The translations under genes and the position numbers were made by a program. A stretch of DNA of 64,000 bases from Micavibrio_C sp046294845. Lineage in GTDB: Bacteria; Pseudomonadota; Alphaproteobacteria; Micavibrionales; Micavibrionaceae. Each line of letters opens with the position of its first letter. The first letter of the stretch is position 1. The stretch covers positions 1,488,001-1,552,000 of the forward strand of contig JBKBNU010000001.1 of NCBI GenBank assembly GCA_046294845.1, given 5' to 3'. Shown one piece after another: positions 25,670 to 33,975 of the stretch. The notes beneath the pieces are model-generated. The model did no database searches. It was not told the DNA's origin and saw only the letters and a program-made list of their open reading frames with translations.

Positions 25670-26641
25670 ATGTCTATCCTGATTGATAAGACCGGATTCG
25701 CTGCGCATATACATAAATGCCTAATGAATCAGGCTTCCCTGGCCGGTGAAGAAACCGACGGTATGCGGATTATCCAGCTGCTGGCCGGTGTTACTGTGGA
25801 AACATTGCTGTTGTTTGATGAGCCTGATTTGGGTTTGGAAGCGACCTATTCCGCGCTGGCCCGTGTTTTGGGTTGCGAGCCTGCTACAGGCTCACTGGCA
25901 CCTCACGTTCTTCCGCCTGCCTATGTTATCGAGGCAGAGACCGAGTCGGGTCGTGGCTTGGCGCGCCGCCTTTTCGAGGACTGGCTGAATTGCGCATACG
26001 ATTTCCACGATCTCTTGGTAACAGTTATTCAGGGTATGCTTGTGCAAATGGAAATCCATGGCCAGCCGCGTCAGGAAACATTCCGTTTGTTCATCGAAGT
26101 TGCCAATCGTTGCATGGCCTATGAAATATCAGCGCAGGAATTGTGCGATATCGTTATCGAAGAGAAAATTGGTTCCGAAGGCTGGAGTCTTGCCGAAAGT
26201 GTCAGTGGTTTGTCCGCAGTCGCCGGTCGTTGTCTTGCTTTGGGGCAGGACCGTCAAGGCCCCTTCAACCCTGTAACGTGGAATGACCGTCTGGATCAGG
26301 TTTCTTATGTGATGACTCAGGAAGCCGTCCGCTTGGGAATTCCCGCCGGTTCCGATTGGCGTTTTGGCCTGGCGGCGAATGATTGTCCGGCCAATGCCCC
26401 GTATGATTTGATTGTTAGTCTTGAACCTTCTGCCAGAGGTTTCTTTAGAATTATCGGTATGATGGATCTGATGGATCAGGCTGTTGCCTGTGCCAAAGCG
26501 GCAGGGCGTATGCTTGCTGTGGCTGCCGGTGGCGATAAGCCCGAATTGGAGCCTGTGATTGCCAAGCCTTTGGCTATGGCGGCTATGACGGAAACCTACA
26601 GATCACAAGCTGTTACAGATAATCGCGCCTATTCTGGCTGA
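25670..26641 (+). CDS. hypothetical cytosolic protein
   Basis: 323 residues from the ATG at 25670, preceded by GAGAGAGTCAGG; an in-frame TTG lies five codons earlier. No signal peptide or membrane segment is seen, and no family is recognised. It has a helical N-terminal region (LLAGVTVETLLLFDE), a mid part rich in Leu and Glu, and a C-terminal stretch SLEPSARGFFRIIGMMDLMDQAVACAKAAGR. Its last 13 bases overlap the convergent nucleotidyltransferase-like gene. Phased CACA repeats lie in its upstream region. Confidence 0.6.
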   Translation: MSILIDKTGFAAHIHKCLMNQASLAGEETDGMRIIQLLAGVTVETLLLFDEPDLGLEATYSALARVLGCEPATGSLAPHVLPPAYVIEAETESGRGLARRLFEDWLNCAYDFHDLLVTVIQGMLVQMEIHGQPRQETFRLFIEVANRCMAYEISAQELCDIVIEEKIGSEGWSLAESVSGLSAVAGRCLALGQDRQGPFNPVTWNDRLDQVSYVMTQEAVRLGIPAGSDWRFGLAANDCPANAPYDLIVSLEPSARGFFRIIGMMDLMDQAVACAKAAGRMLAVAAGGDKPELEPVIAKPLAMAAMTETYRSQAVTDNRAYSG

Positions 26642-27126
26642 ATTTCCTGAGTTTTTCTGCTGCGCATTAATCCCAAGGCCTTGTCAATCTGTTCAAGATC
26701 GGCAAGGTCTTTTGCTCTGCCCAATGTGAATTTTAAAGCGGCTACAAAATTTACGCGCATGACATTGAAATCGCCCATATCAACCGATATGTCCCGAATA
26801 TCATCGGCTTTGTGAGCCTGTATGCCGCTGCCCGGCCAATAGGTTGCAAGCTCAATCGCGATGTCACCATTTTTAAGGGACAGGCAGTCGCCCTTTTCAT
26901 TAAGGGTTGTGATAAAACCATCAAGCTGACGGGCGCGGTCAAAAACTGATTTGACACACAGGACATCAACGTCATTAGGACTGCGCTTTATAAGGGGTTC
27001 TTTGTTATCGGCAATCAGTGGTTTTGACAGCAGATAAAGAGCCGCGCTGCCGGCGATGCAAAAATCATCTTTGGCAAACCCCAGTGACTTCAGACAGTGT
27101 AAGGATTTTTCTATGTCATGGGGCAT
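26629..27126 (-). CDS. nucleotidyltransferase-like protein
   Basis: 165 residues. The pattern CIAGSAALYLL followed by RSPNDVDVLCV resembles the GS...D-x-D core of the nucleotidyltransferase fold. Near the C-terminus AALKFTLGRAKDLADLEQI matches the K...R-x-KD-xx-DL tail common in AbiEii/MNT-like proteins. The residues are suggestive only. It overlaps by 16 bases the upstream HExxH gene (27111-28082), so they are co-translated as a pair. A toxin or antitoxin partner role is possible but unproven. Confidence 0.55.
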   Translation of the reverse strand: MPHDIEKSLHCLKSLGFAKDDFCIAGSAALYLLSKPLIADNKEPLIKRSPNDVDVLCVKSVFDRARQLDGFITTLNEKGDCLSLKNGDIAIELATYWPGSGIQAHKADDIRDISVDMGDFNVMRVNFVAALKFTLGRAKDLADLEQIDKALGLMRSRKTQEIQPE

Positions 27127-28082
27127 TCAGGATTATTCTTTTTTCTGGATAGGTTCTCCGAGAGAAATTGGGCGCGACATTTCCCATTCTCTACCAAAGC
27201 TTCTGTCAGGGTGAGCAGGTTTTCATGATTTCCAAATCCCAGCCTGTTCTCCAGCCATGCCAGGCGGGCTGATGCTTCGGGTGCCAGCTTGAGGCTTCCG
27301 GTGTTGTAGGGCTGGATATAGGGAGCAGGAGAGAAAAGATCTACCCCCCAGCGTTTACCAATCATACGAATATCATCGTCATCCAGACGCGTAAAAGTAA
27401 GAATTTCACAAGGGTTTCTTTCCTGACGAAGTTCTATTTCCTGCTCATATATACGCAAGGCCTTATCGTGATAGAAGGCAAGCGCGTCAGCTACCTCGTA
27501 GCAGGATGTATGCTCAAGAATTATTGAGGCAAAACGGGGTAAAGTAATTTCCGGCGTTTGCAATATGGCTTCTTCGGCGGGTGAAAATTCTGATTGTGGC
27601 GCCACAGCCTTCTTGAAGAGCGTTGTCAGATATTTTTCGCAAGTGAAGGCTGCCCGCTCCATTAATTCCATCATCAGGCAATAATCACGCGGAGATAATA
27701 TAATCTCTGTCGCCGGATTTCCGGGCACGGCATGCATGGCGGGAATTTGTGCGTGCTGGATGGCGTGTTCAAATTCATGTGTGCGGGCCTGAAAAAATGA
27801 TAGGGGACTTTCAAAGGCAGGCATTCCATAGAGAATACGTTGCGAAGTTTCCGGTTCTGCATGGGAAAAGGAGTAACGGGCAGTCATATCATCCAGATCG
27901 GGATCGGCGTCTTCGCTAACAGTAAGGCCTGTCATTTCCTTGAGAAAATGAGAGCCTATGTCACCCATAAAGCTATAGATCATTTCTTGCTGGGCGATGT
28001 GGTCGTTCAAAAAAGCAGGATCGAGGCTATCCTTGCTGTTGAGGCCGCTTTGTCCTCTGATCTTGTTCCAGTCCTGTTGCAT
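27111..28082 (-). CDS. hypothetical protein with HEFEH putative metallopeptidase motif
   Basis: 323 residues without a signal peptide. At 102-106 is HEFEH within QARTHEFEHAIQHAQ. About 35 residues later SPRDYCLMMELMERAAF offers Glu139/Glu142 as a third ligand. That layout resembles putative zinc-peptidase domains (DUF6782-like) seen in some alphaproteobacteria, but I cannot confirm membership. The rest is helical. It is the first gene of a two-gene unit with the nucleotidyltransferase-like gene, which starts 16 bases before its end. Confidence 0.55.
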   Translation of the reverse strand: MQQDWNKIRGQSGLNSKDSLDPAFLNDHIAQQEMIYSFMGDIGSHFLKEMTGLTVSEDADPDLDDMTARYSFSHAEPETSQRILYGMPAFESPLSFFQARTHEFEHAIQHAQIPAMHAVPGNPATEIILSPRDYCLMMELMERAAFTCEKYLTTLFKKAVAPQSEFSPAEEAILQTPEITLPRFASIILEHTSCYEVADALAFYHDKALRIYEQEIELRQERNPCEILTFTRLDDDDIRMIGKRWGVDLFSPAPYIQPYNTGSLKLAPEASARLAWLENRLGFGNHENLLTLTEALVENGKCRAQFLSENLSRKKNNPECPMT

Positions 28083-28219
28083 GGCCCTGTTCTTTTTTTA
28101 CTTACTTCGTTTTTTAGTCTTTAAGGGATGAGGATAGTGTCTCAAGGGGCGCGCGTAAAGCTATTTATTTACATAAATATATAAAACGGGGGGTTTTTAG
28201 CTGTTCTGGCAATCCTCTC

Positions 28220-28249
28220 TTGCCACCATGCCCCCTTAATTCGTATAAA
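28220..28249 (+). promoter_or_regulatory. promoter of fabA operon
   Basis: TTGCCA (28220-28225), an 18-nt spacer and TATAAA (28244-28249), giving a start near 28256, 20 nt before the fabA ATG. Confidence 0.6.
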
Positions 28250-28275
28250 AGACCCGTTATTAAAGGTTCATATAC

Positions 28276-28824
28276 ATGTCAAATTTGGCTGAAAAGAGCA
28301 CAATGAGCTTCACACCTAAATCAAGCTACTCTTATGAAGAGCTGATCGAATGCGGTCACGGTAATCTGTTCGGGGCTGGTAACGCCAAGTTGCCTTTGCC
28401 TCCTATGCTGATGTTTGATCGCATTACTGAAATTTCGGCTACGGGTGGCGTGCACGATAAAGGCTTCCTGAGAGCAGAATTCGATATCAAGCCCGACCTG
28501 TGGTTTTTTGGCTGTCACTTTGAAGGTGATCCGGTCATGCCGGGTTGTCTGGGGCTTGATTCCCTGTGGCAGTTGCTGGGGTTCTATCTGGGCTGGACAG
28601 GTGCGCCGGGTTCGGGCCGCGCTTTGGGTTTGGGTGAACTGAAGTTTACAGGTCAGGTTTTACCTGAAACAAAATTGGTTCAATACAACATTGAGATCAA
28701 ACGCATCATTAACCGTAAGCTGGTTCTGGGTGTGGCTGATGGACAGGTTATTGCAGACGGCAAGGTTATTTACGAAGCGACGGACCTGAAAGTGGGTCTG
28801 TTTGATAACCCGCGCGCTCTGTAA
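28276..28824 (+). CDS. fabA: 3-hydroxydecanoyl-ACP dehydratase/isomerase FabA
   Basis: 182 residues, a hot-dog-fold enzyme that dehydrates 3-hydroxyacyl-ACP and isomerises trans-2- to cis-3-decenoyl-ACP, opening the anaerobic unsaturated fatty acid branch. The active-site His81 is in GCHFEGDPVMPGCLG, with Asp95 in GLDSLWQL; these match His70 and Asp84 of the E. coli enzyme. The N-terminus is about ten residues longer than in E. coli. It is first in an operon with fabB, an EamA protein and fabI, and has a good promoter just upstream. Confidence 0.97.
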   Translation: MSNLAEKSTMSFTPKSSYSYEELIECGHGNLFGAGNAKLPLPPMLMFDRITEISATGGVHDKGFLRAEFDIKPDLWFFGCHFEGDPVMPGCLGLDSLWQLLGFYLGWTGAPGSGRALGLGELKFTGQVLPETKLVQYNIEIKRIINRKLVLGVADGQVIADGKVIYEATDLKVGLFDNPRAL

Positions 28825-28859
28825 TATTTAATTTTCCACAATCGAAAGGGTATTGAACG

Positions 28860-30101
28860 ATGCCTATTCAAAAAAATGCACGCCGTGTTGTTGTTACCGG
28901 TTTGGGTATTGTGTCATGTATTGGCAATAGCGCCGAAGAGGTCACCGCCTCTCTGAGGGCAGGAAAATCCGGTATTACATTTTCGGAAGATTATGCTGCC
29001 AAGGGTTTTCGCTCCCAAGTTTACGGCAAGCCCAATATTAATCTGCAGGAAAAAATTGACCGTCGTTTGTTCCGTTTTATGGGTGAAGCTGCGGCCTATA
29101 CCCATCTTTCGATGGAGCAAGCGATCGCTGATGCCGGTTTGACGCCGGAACTAATCAGCAATGTTCGTACAGGCGCGATAGTTGGTTCCGGTGGTCCTTC
29201 GACACACTATCAGGTTGAAGCTGCCAAGACAGTCATTGAGACAGGCAGTCCAAAAAAGATTGGCCCGTTCGCTGTTCCCAAATGTATGTCTTCAACGACA
29301 TCGGCAACGCTTTGCACCAATTTCAAGATCAAGGGCGTGAACTACTCGATTTCTTCTGCTTGTTCTACATCGGCGCACTGTGTTGGCAATGCCGCCGAAA
29401 TGATTGCGTGGGGTAAACAGGATATTATGTTTGCCGGTGGTGGTGAAGACCTCGACTGGACATTGTCCTGCCTGTTTGATGCGATGGGTGCGATGTCATC
29501 CAAATATAATGAAACGCCGGATAAGGCGTCCCGTGCTTATGATGCCAATCGCGATGGATTTGTAATCGCTGGTGGCGGTGGCATTCTGGTTCTGGAAGAG
29601 CTTGAGCACGCCAAAGCCCGCGGCGCAAAAATTTATGCCGAACTGGTTGGCTATGGTGCGACATCCGATGGTGAAGACATGGTGGCACCGAACGGTGAAG
29701 GGGCTGTGCGTTGTATGCAGATGGCCCTTTCAACTGTCACTTCACCTGTTACCTATATCAATACGCACGGGACATCGACGCCCGTCGGCGATATCAAGGA
29801 AATTGGTGCCATCCGCGAAGTTTTCGACGGCAAGGATATTCCGCATATCAGCTCCACAAAATCAATGACAGGTCACTGTCTGGGGGGGGCAGGTGTGATG
29901 GAGGCCATTTATTGCTTGCTGATGATGCAGGGTAAATTCGTAGCCCCGAGCATTAACATTGAAACTATCGATCCGGACATGGCCGATATGCCGATCGCCC
30001 GAGAGCGTATTGATAATGTCGACCATCAGGTGATTTTATCCAACAGCTTTGGTTTTGGTGGAACGAACTGCACACTGGCCTTTTCAAAGTTCGAGGCCTA
30101 G
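28860..30101 (+). CDS. fabB: 3-oxoacyl-ACP synthase I FabB
   Basis: 413-residue condensing enzyme elongating cis-3-decenoyl-ACP produced by FabA. The nucleophile Cys168 is in SISSACSTSAHC, and the two catalytic histidines are in NTHGTSTPVGD and KSMTGHCLGGAG. The C-terminal glycine loop is NSFGFGGTNC. The length and gene order (35 nt after fabA) are typical, so the pair gives the organism FabA/FabB-type unsaturated fatty acid synthesis. Confidence 0.97.
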   Translation: MPIQKNARRVVVTGLGIVSCIGNSAEEVTASLRAGKSGITFSEDYAAKGFRSQVYGKPNINLQEKIDRRLFRFMGEAAAYTHLSMEQAIADAGLTPELISNVRTGAIVGSGGPSTHYQVEAAKTVIETGSPKKIGPFAVPKCMSSTTSATLCTNFKIKGVNYSISSACSTSAHCVGNAAEMIAWGKQDIMFAGGGEDLDWTLSCLFDAMGAMSSKYNETPDKASRAYDANRDGFVIAGGGGILVLEELEHAKARGAKIYAELVGYGATSDGEDMVAPNGEGAVRCMQMALSTVTSPVTYINTHGTSTPVGDIKEIGAIREVFDGKDIPHISSTKSMTGHCLGGAGVMEAIYCLLMMQGKFVAPSINIETIDPDMADMPIARERIDNVDHQVILSNSFGFGGTNCTLAFSKFEA

Positions 30102-30110
30102 ACCCCGCAG

Positions 30111-30551
30111 ATGTCCAATGCATGGTTCTATTACGGGTTATCAGCAGCCATCCTCTGGGGGTTAAGTTATTCCATGTCTGATAGACTGCTCCAGAGCGGG
30201 ATTTCGGTATCGCTGCTGATGCTCATAGAAGCCATATTGATTATCCCTATTGTGGTTGTGCTTTCTTTGAAGCTGTCACCCTTTCAAGGGCTTGATATTC
30301 TTTTGCATGATAAGAAAGTTTTTGTGATGGCTATGGTTGTGGCTGTGGCTGCGGTCGTTGGCACAACACTGGTGTTTCTAGGGATTGAACAAAAAAATGC
30401 CACGCTGGTTTCGTTAATAGAAATATCTTACCCGATCTTTGTCTGCCTTTTTTCATTCCTGTTTTTCAAGGATATGCAATTGAATTGGGCAACAGCGACG
30501 GGTGCATTTTTAATATTTGCTGGCATTGCGACTATTTACCTCAAGGGATGA
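30111..30551 (+). CDS. half-size EamA/DMT-type membrane protein
   Basis: 146 residues with five hydrophobic helices (WFYYGLSAAILWGLSYSM, SVSLLMLIEAILIIPIVVVL, FVMAMVVAVAAVVGTTLVFLG, LVSLIEISYPIFVCLFSFLFF, ATATGAFLIFAGIATIYL). This is a single EamA repeat rather than the usual tandem ten-helix transporter, so it probably dimerises like small drug/metabolite transporters. The substrate is unknown. It starts 9 nt after fabB and ends 8 nt before fabI, so it is part of the fatty-acid operon. Confidence 0.8.
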   Translation: MSNAWFYYGLSAAILWGLSYSMSDRLLQSGISVSLLMLIEAILIIPIVVVLSLKLSPFQGLDILLHDKKVFVMAMVVAVAAVVGTTLVFLGIEQKNATLVSLIEISYPIFVCLFSFLFFKDMQLNWATATGAFLIFAGIATIYLKG

Positions 30552-30559
30552 GAATATAA

Positions 30560-31375
30560 ATGTCTGATTTGATGAAGAACAAACGCGGTTTGGTTATGGG
30601 CGTGGCAAATGACCACTCCATCGCTTGGGGAATGGCCAAGGCGCTGCGTGAGCAAGGTGCTGAACTGGCCTTCACTTATCAGGGTGACTCTCTGAAAAAG
30701 CGTGTTGAGCCTTTGGCCAAGGAAGCAGGATCGGACTTTATTTTGGATTGTGATGTCGAGAATGAAAGCCAGATCAATGATGTTTTTGCCGCTATTGAAA
30801 AGAGATGGGGTAAGCTGGATTTTCTGGTTCACGCTGTGGCATTTTCCAACAAGGAAGAATTAAAAGGGCGCTATGTTGATACGACGCTCGATAACTTCCT
30901 GCATACCATGCATATTTCCTGTTACTCCTTTACATCGGTCATGCGCCGTGCGGCACCGCTGATGAAAGATGGCGGTTCCGCTATTACGCTCAGCTATTAC
31001 GGTGCTGAAAAAGTGATGCCAAACTATAACGTCATGGGTGTTGCCAAGGCAGCGCTCGAAGCCTCTACACGTTATCTGGCGGCCGATCTTGGCCCACAGG
31101 GTATTCGCGTGAATGCTGTTTCTGCCGGCCCAATGAGGACTCTGGCGGGATCAGCTATCGGTAGTGCCCGCGTAACCTATAAATACAACATTCTGACCGC
31201 GCCCTTGCGCCGTGCTGTAGAACTGGAAGAATTAGGCGGCACAGCCCTCTATCTGCTTTCCGATCTGGGCAAGGCTGTGACAGGTGAAACGCATTATGTT
31301 GATTGTGGTTTCAATGCATTGGGGATGCCCCAGAATCTGAATGAAGTCCTGAGTGCCATGGGTGGCAAGGAATAG
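30560..31375 (+). CDS. fabI: enoyl-ACP reductase FabI
   Basis: 271-residue short-chain dehydrogenase that carries out the last reduction in fatty acid elongation with NADH. It has GVANDHSIAWGMAKAL (cofactor loop), LVHAVAFSNK, the catalytic Tyr/Lys pair within SYYGAEKVMPNYNVMGVAKAALE (abridged), and the AGPMRTLAGSAIG substrate loop where FabI inhibitors bind. The length is normal. It is last in the fab operon, and no clear terminator follows. Confidence 0.96.
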   Translation: MSDLMKNKRGLVMGVANDHSIAWGMAKALREQGAELAFTYQGDSLKKRVEPLAKEAGSDFILDCDVENESQINDVFAAIEKRWGKLDFLVHAVAFSNKEELKGRYVDTTLDNFLHTMHISCYSFTSVMRRAAPLMKDGGSAITLSYYGAEKVMPNYNVMGVAKAALEASTRYLAADLGPQGIRVNAVSAGPMRTLAGSAIGSARVTYKYNILTAPLRRAVELEELGGTALYLLSDLGKAVTGETHYVDCGFNALGMPQNLNEVLSAMGGKE

Positions 31376-31391
31376 TTTATTTGGAAGGGGC

Positions 31392-31841
31392 TTATGGGGT
31401 CTTCATATAATTCTTGTTGGCGTGATTGATGCCCGCCTGACGACCCGCCTCGAATTGCTTTTCGAAGTTACCAACAAATTCTCCCAGTTTTTGTGAGGGC
31501 GTACAACTTTCCTGAACAATACATGTTTTGTTATCATGGGCAGCTTGGCGGCCAGCCTGAAATTCTCCTGCAGCGGCACCTGCAAGGTCAGGGTTGGCCA
31601 TTATTCCCACGGCTGATACAGAAGCAAACGCTAGTGCAGCTATGGTTCTGTTGGGGGTAATCATGCGCACGCCGGCTTCAAAATTTTCCACGATTGAGGG
31701 CAATTTATGCGATGCTGCGAAGAATGCATTGTCGAGCCTTTGTGAAATTTTCTGTTTGGCTGTACCCGACGGGGGGTCCGCCAATGGGCCTCGGTTCTTC
31801 ACAAAACCAATGGATGTGCCGTCGTAATCGCTGCTTTGCAC
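31392..31841 (-). CDS. hypothetical protein with FxAGRQA repeats
   Basis: About 149 residues from a GTG at 31841, chosen for GGGAGA just upstream; an in-frame ATG at 31883 gives a longer form. One hydrophobic segment (IAALAFASVSAVGIMA) may anchor it. After it, a short motif repeats: GEFQAGRQAAHDN and KQFEAGRQAGINH, with a looser NFEAGVRM before the helix. Two cysteines (TCIVQESC) lie between the repeats. I recognise no family. It is convergent with fabI. Confidence 0.5.
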   Translation of the reverse strand: MQSSDYDGTSIGFVKNRGPLADPPSGTAKQKISQRLDNAFFAASHKLPSIVENFEAGVRMITPNRTIAALAFASVSAVGIMANPDLAGAAAGEFQAGRQAAHDNKTCIVQESCTPSQKLGEFVGNFEKQFEAGRQAGINHANKNYMKTP

Positions 31842-31898
31842 ACTTGTTCTCCCGTATAATTCGTAAATAATTATAGAAAACAAGGGGTAAATTTTGTG

Positions 31899-32981
31899 TT
31901 AATTCTTGGCTGTATCGCTCCAACGGGGGGGCACACCAATTTTTTTAACCAGTACGCCTGTCAGCTTCCAGATGGCGAGTGTTATGATGATGGCCAGATA
32001 ACCATCAATTGCGTAGTGCCATGCCAAATGGACAGAGCCGATCAGGATCAGCCAGAAAAACACCTTAAACATCCATTCATGTTTGGTTTTAATTTCCTTT
32101 GCCAGAAGCCAGAACATCAAGGAACTGGTGACATGGATACTGGGCATGGCAGATATCCCGCCCCCGAGCATGACCTCTTTGTTGCTGGCGGCCTTCCATA
32201 GATTTTCTTGTGTGGGTACGGCGAAGACCACATATTTTTCATTGATGCCCTGCATATATTCATTGGCACCGCGCAGATAGTTCATCAGGTCGGCGTAGTA
32301 GAGGGAGCCTGTGATACCTTCAAAGAAGCACGGACCACCCGAAGAGAACACGATAGCGAGTAGTGTGCCGTTGATAATCCATGAAAAGAAAAACGCATAA
32401 AAGAAATGCATGCGGGCTAGCGGATTGGCAAGGGTAAAGAGTTGCCAATAGAGTGCGGCAAACAGAAAAATCAGCCAAGTGTTATAGTTCAGGTTAATTA
32501 CATAGGTGATAAGGGGGTGTCCCAGAAAAGGCTGCAATATGCGCCAGGGATCAATCCCAAAATGCAGTATACGGTCAAGGACTGCGAATTCATGATCCCA
32601 TGCAAAGGGGTGAAATCCGGCAATCAGCATTTTCATGCTGGTAAAGGCAGAGAAAAAGAAAATAAAGCCGGCAAAGATGGGCAGGGCACGCCAATGGCGT
32701 TCGAGATTAAAGGGGCCCGTCTTAAAATCCTGCCAAAGGAAGGCCAAGGGTTTCTTGGGTCTGTGTTTTATGAGCAGGTAAATGACACGCAGAATCGAGA
32801 AGAAGAAATACACCAGCCCCAGAAACGTCGTCATAACAACGCAGCGTTCCATGTACATCAGGGGATAAAAGCGTTCCCCCAGACCAGCCTGTTGAGCGGC
32901 AAAGGCGCATATGCCCACATAGGCGGCGACCAGCAGGAGGAAGATATATTCGGATCTGTGAAAAGGGGAGCGAAGGCGCAC
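31899..32981 (-). CDS. PAP2-superfamily integral membrane phosphatase/transferase
   Basis: 360 residues with about seven to eight hydrophobic helices. The PAP2 catalytic motifs appear late: GGGISAMPSIHVTSSLMF (phosphatase motif 2, with His) and SVHLAWHYAIDGYLA (motif 3, His-x3-Asp). The first PAP2 motif is weak. This arrangement is seen in the PAP2_3 group, which includes inositol-phosphoceramide synthase-like enzymes, so the substrate may be a lipid phosphate. It lies downstream of mscL but is separated from it by a strong terminator. Confidence 0.8.
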   Translation of the reverse strand: MRLRSPFHRSEYIFLLLVAAYVGICAFAAQQAGLGERFYPLMYMERCVVMTTFLGLVYFFFSILRVIYLLIKHRPKKPLAFLWQDFKTGPFNLERHWRALPIFAGFIFFFSAFTSMKMLIAGFHPFAWDHEFAVLDRILHFGIDPWRILQPFLGHPLITYVINLNYNTWLIFLFAALYWQLFTLANPLARMHFFYAFFFSWIINGTLLAIVFSSGGPCFFEGITGSLYYADLMNYLRGANEYMQGINEKYVVFAVPTQENLWKAASNKEVMLGGGISAMPSIHVTSSLMFWLLAKEIKTKHEWMFKVFFWLILIGSVHLAWHYAIDGYLAIIITLAIWKLTGVLVKKIGVPPRWSDTAKN

Positions 32982-33017
32982 GTCAGTGATATTCCAGTTG
33001 TTTCTTTGATTCTAGGT

Positions 33018-33054
33018 AAAAAAACAGGCCGTGGCAACCTTGCGCACGGCCTGT
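33018..33054 (-). terminator. mscL terminator
   Basis: ACAGGCCGTG (33024-33033) and CACGGCCTGT (33045-33054) form a perfect 10-bp stem. On the minus strand it ends with seven T residues. It is placed 18 nt after the mscL stop. Confidence 0.85.
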
Positions 33055-33072
33055 TCTTGAAAGAGAGGCTGA

Positions 33073-33477
33073 TTATTTCTTCAGCAGGTCCCTGATTTCT
33101 TCCAGCAGGACTTCTTGACGGGGCGGTGCCGGAGGTGTGGCATCGGCTTCACCGGCTTCCTGTTTACGTTTCAGGGTATTCATAACCTTGATGATGATGA
33201 ACATCGCCCAAGCCACAATCACAAAATTGATGATTGTTTGTATGAACAGGCCATAATTCAGGGTAACAGCATCAACACCTTCGGCGGCTTTGATCATTTC
33301 CCATTTCAGGTCACTGAAATTGACTTTACCAAGGATAACGCCAATAGGGGGCATGATGACATCCTTCACCAGCGAGTTGGTGATGTTGCCAAAAGCCGTA
33401 CCGATTACGATACCGACCGCCAGATCAATAACATTGCCGCGCATGGCAAATTCACGGAATTCATTGATAATTTTCAT
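33073..33477 (-). CDS. mscL: large-conductance mechanosensitive channel MscL
   Basis: 134 residues from the ATG at 33477 with AGGAG ahead of it; the ORF is open 19 codons further but lacks homology there. The start MKIINEFREFAMRGNVIDLAVGIVIGTAFG is the classic MscL helix 1 and pore helix. A second transmembrane helix follows (IQTIINFVIVAWAMFIIIKVMN), and the C-terminal bundle ends VLLEEIRDLLKK. It is an inner-membrane pentamer that opens under hypo-osmotic shock. The preceding gene ends 16 nt upstream, suggesting one transcript from the GDPD gene. Confidence 0.96.
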   Translation of the reverse strand: MKIINEFREFAMRGNVIDLAVGIVIGTAFGNITNSLVKDVIMPPIGVILGKVNFSDLKWEMIKAAEGVDAVTLNYGLFIQTIINFVIVAWAMFIIIKVMNTLKRKQEAGEADATPPAPPRQEVLLEEIRDLLKK

Positions 33478-33493
33478 TTTGTTTGCTCCTAGG

Positions 33494-33961
33494 TTAGCCG
33501 ATTGAAACATTATAATGGTAACTGAAGAATCCATCGCCGCGGCGCCAGCCGGGGAAACGTTTTTGCACAGATTCCTTGCAGTCCTCCATGGCGACGGCGG
33601 GGTCGCGGGATTGTAAATAGAAAGTCAGCCGACGTGGCAAAAGGCCCTTGGCCTCAATGCTTGCGAATGTATCACCCGTTTTCAGGCGTGCCTCGACATA
33701 GGCCGCATTGTCCCATAATTCGCGGGTCATATCCTTAAGGTCGGTAATGGTGGCCATTATTTTTTTCTGGCGGTCATGCTCATTGGCGGCGCTAATCCAT
33801 TCCACATCGGTTGTCGTCGCGGAAGGAAGGCCGCTGTAGAATAGTATCTCCAGATCCGCAGGCCCTGCCGTAGCCAATCCGTCTTGCAGCGTTTTTACTG
33901 CCAACGAGAATTCATCATGTGTGGCGCGCGTAAAAATTTTTCTGAGGTCCCAGCGTATCAT
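33494..33961 (-). CDS. hypothetical protein between GDPD and mscL
   Basis: 155 residues, soluble, no signal peptide. Begins MIRWDLRKIFTRATHDEFSLA and ends GDGFFSYHYNVSIG. No family is recognised. GGAT just before the ATG supports the start. It begins 14 nt after the GDPD stop and ends 16 nt before mscL, so the three are probably one operon. Confidence 0.6.
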   Translation of the reverse strand: MIRWDLRKIFTRATHDEFSLAVKTLQDGLATAGPADLEILFYSGLPSATTTDVEWISAANEHDRQKKIMATITDLKDMTRELWDNAAYVEARLKTGDTFASIEAKGLLPRRLTFYLQSRDPAVAMEDCKESVQKRFPGWRRGDGFFSYHYNVSIG

Positions 33962-33975
33962 TTTTTATCCTGTCT

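Noticed and set aside
25550..25670. Replication origin
   Set aside because: CACA repeats are phased but weak to the DnaA consensus, no AT-rich unwinding element or origin-linked gene is nearby.
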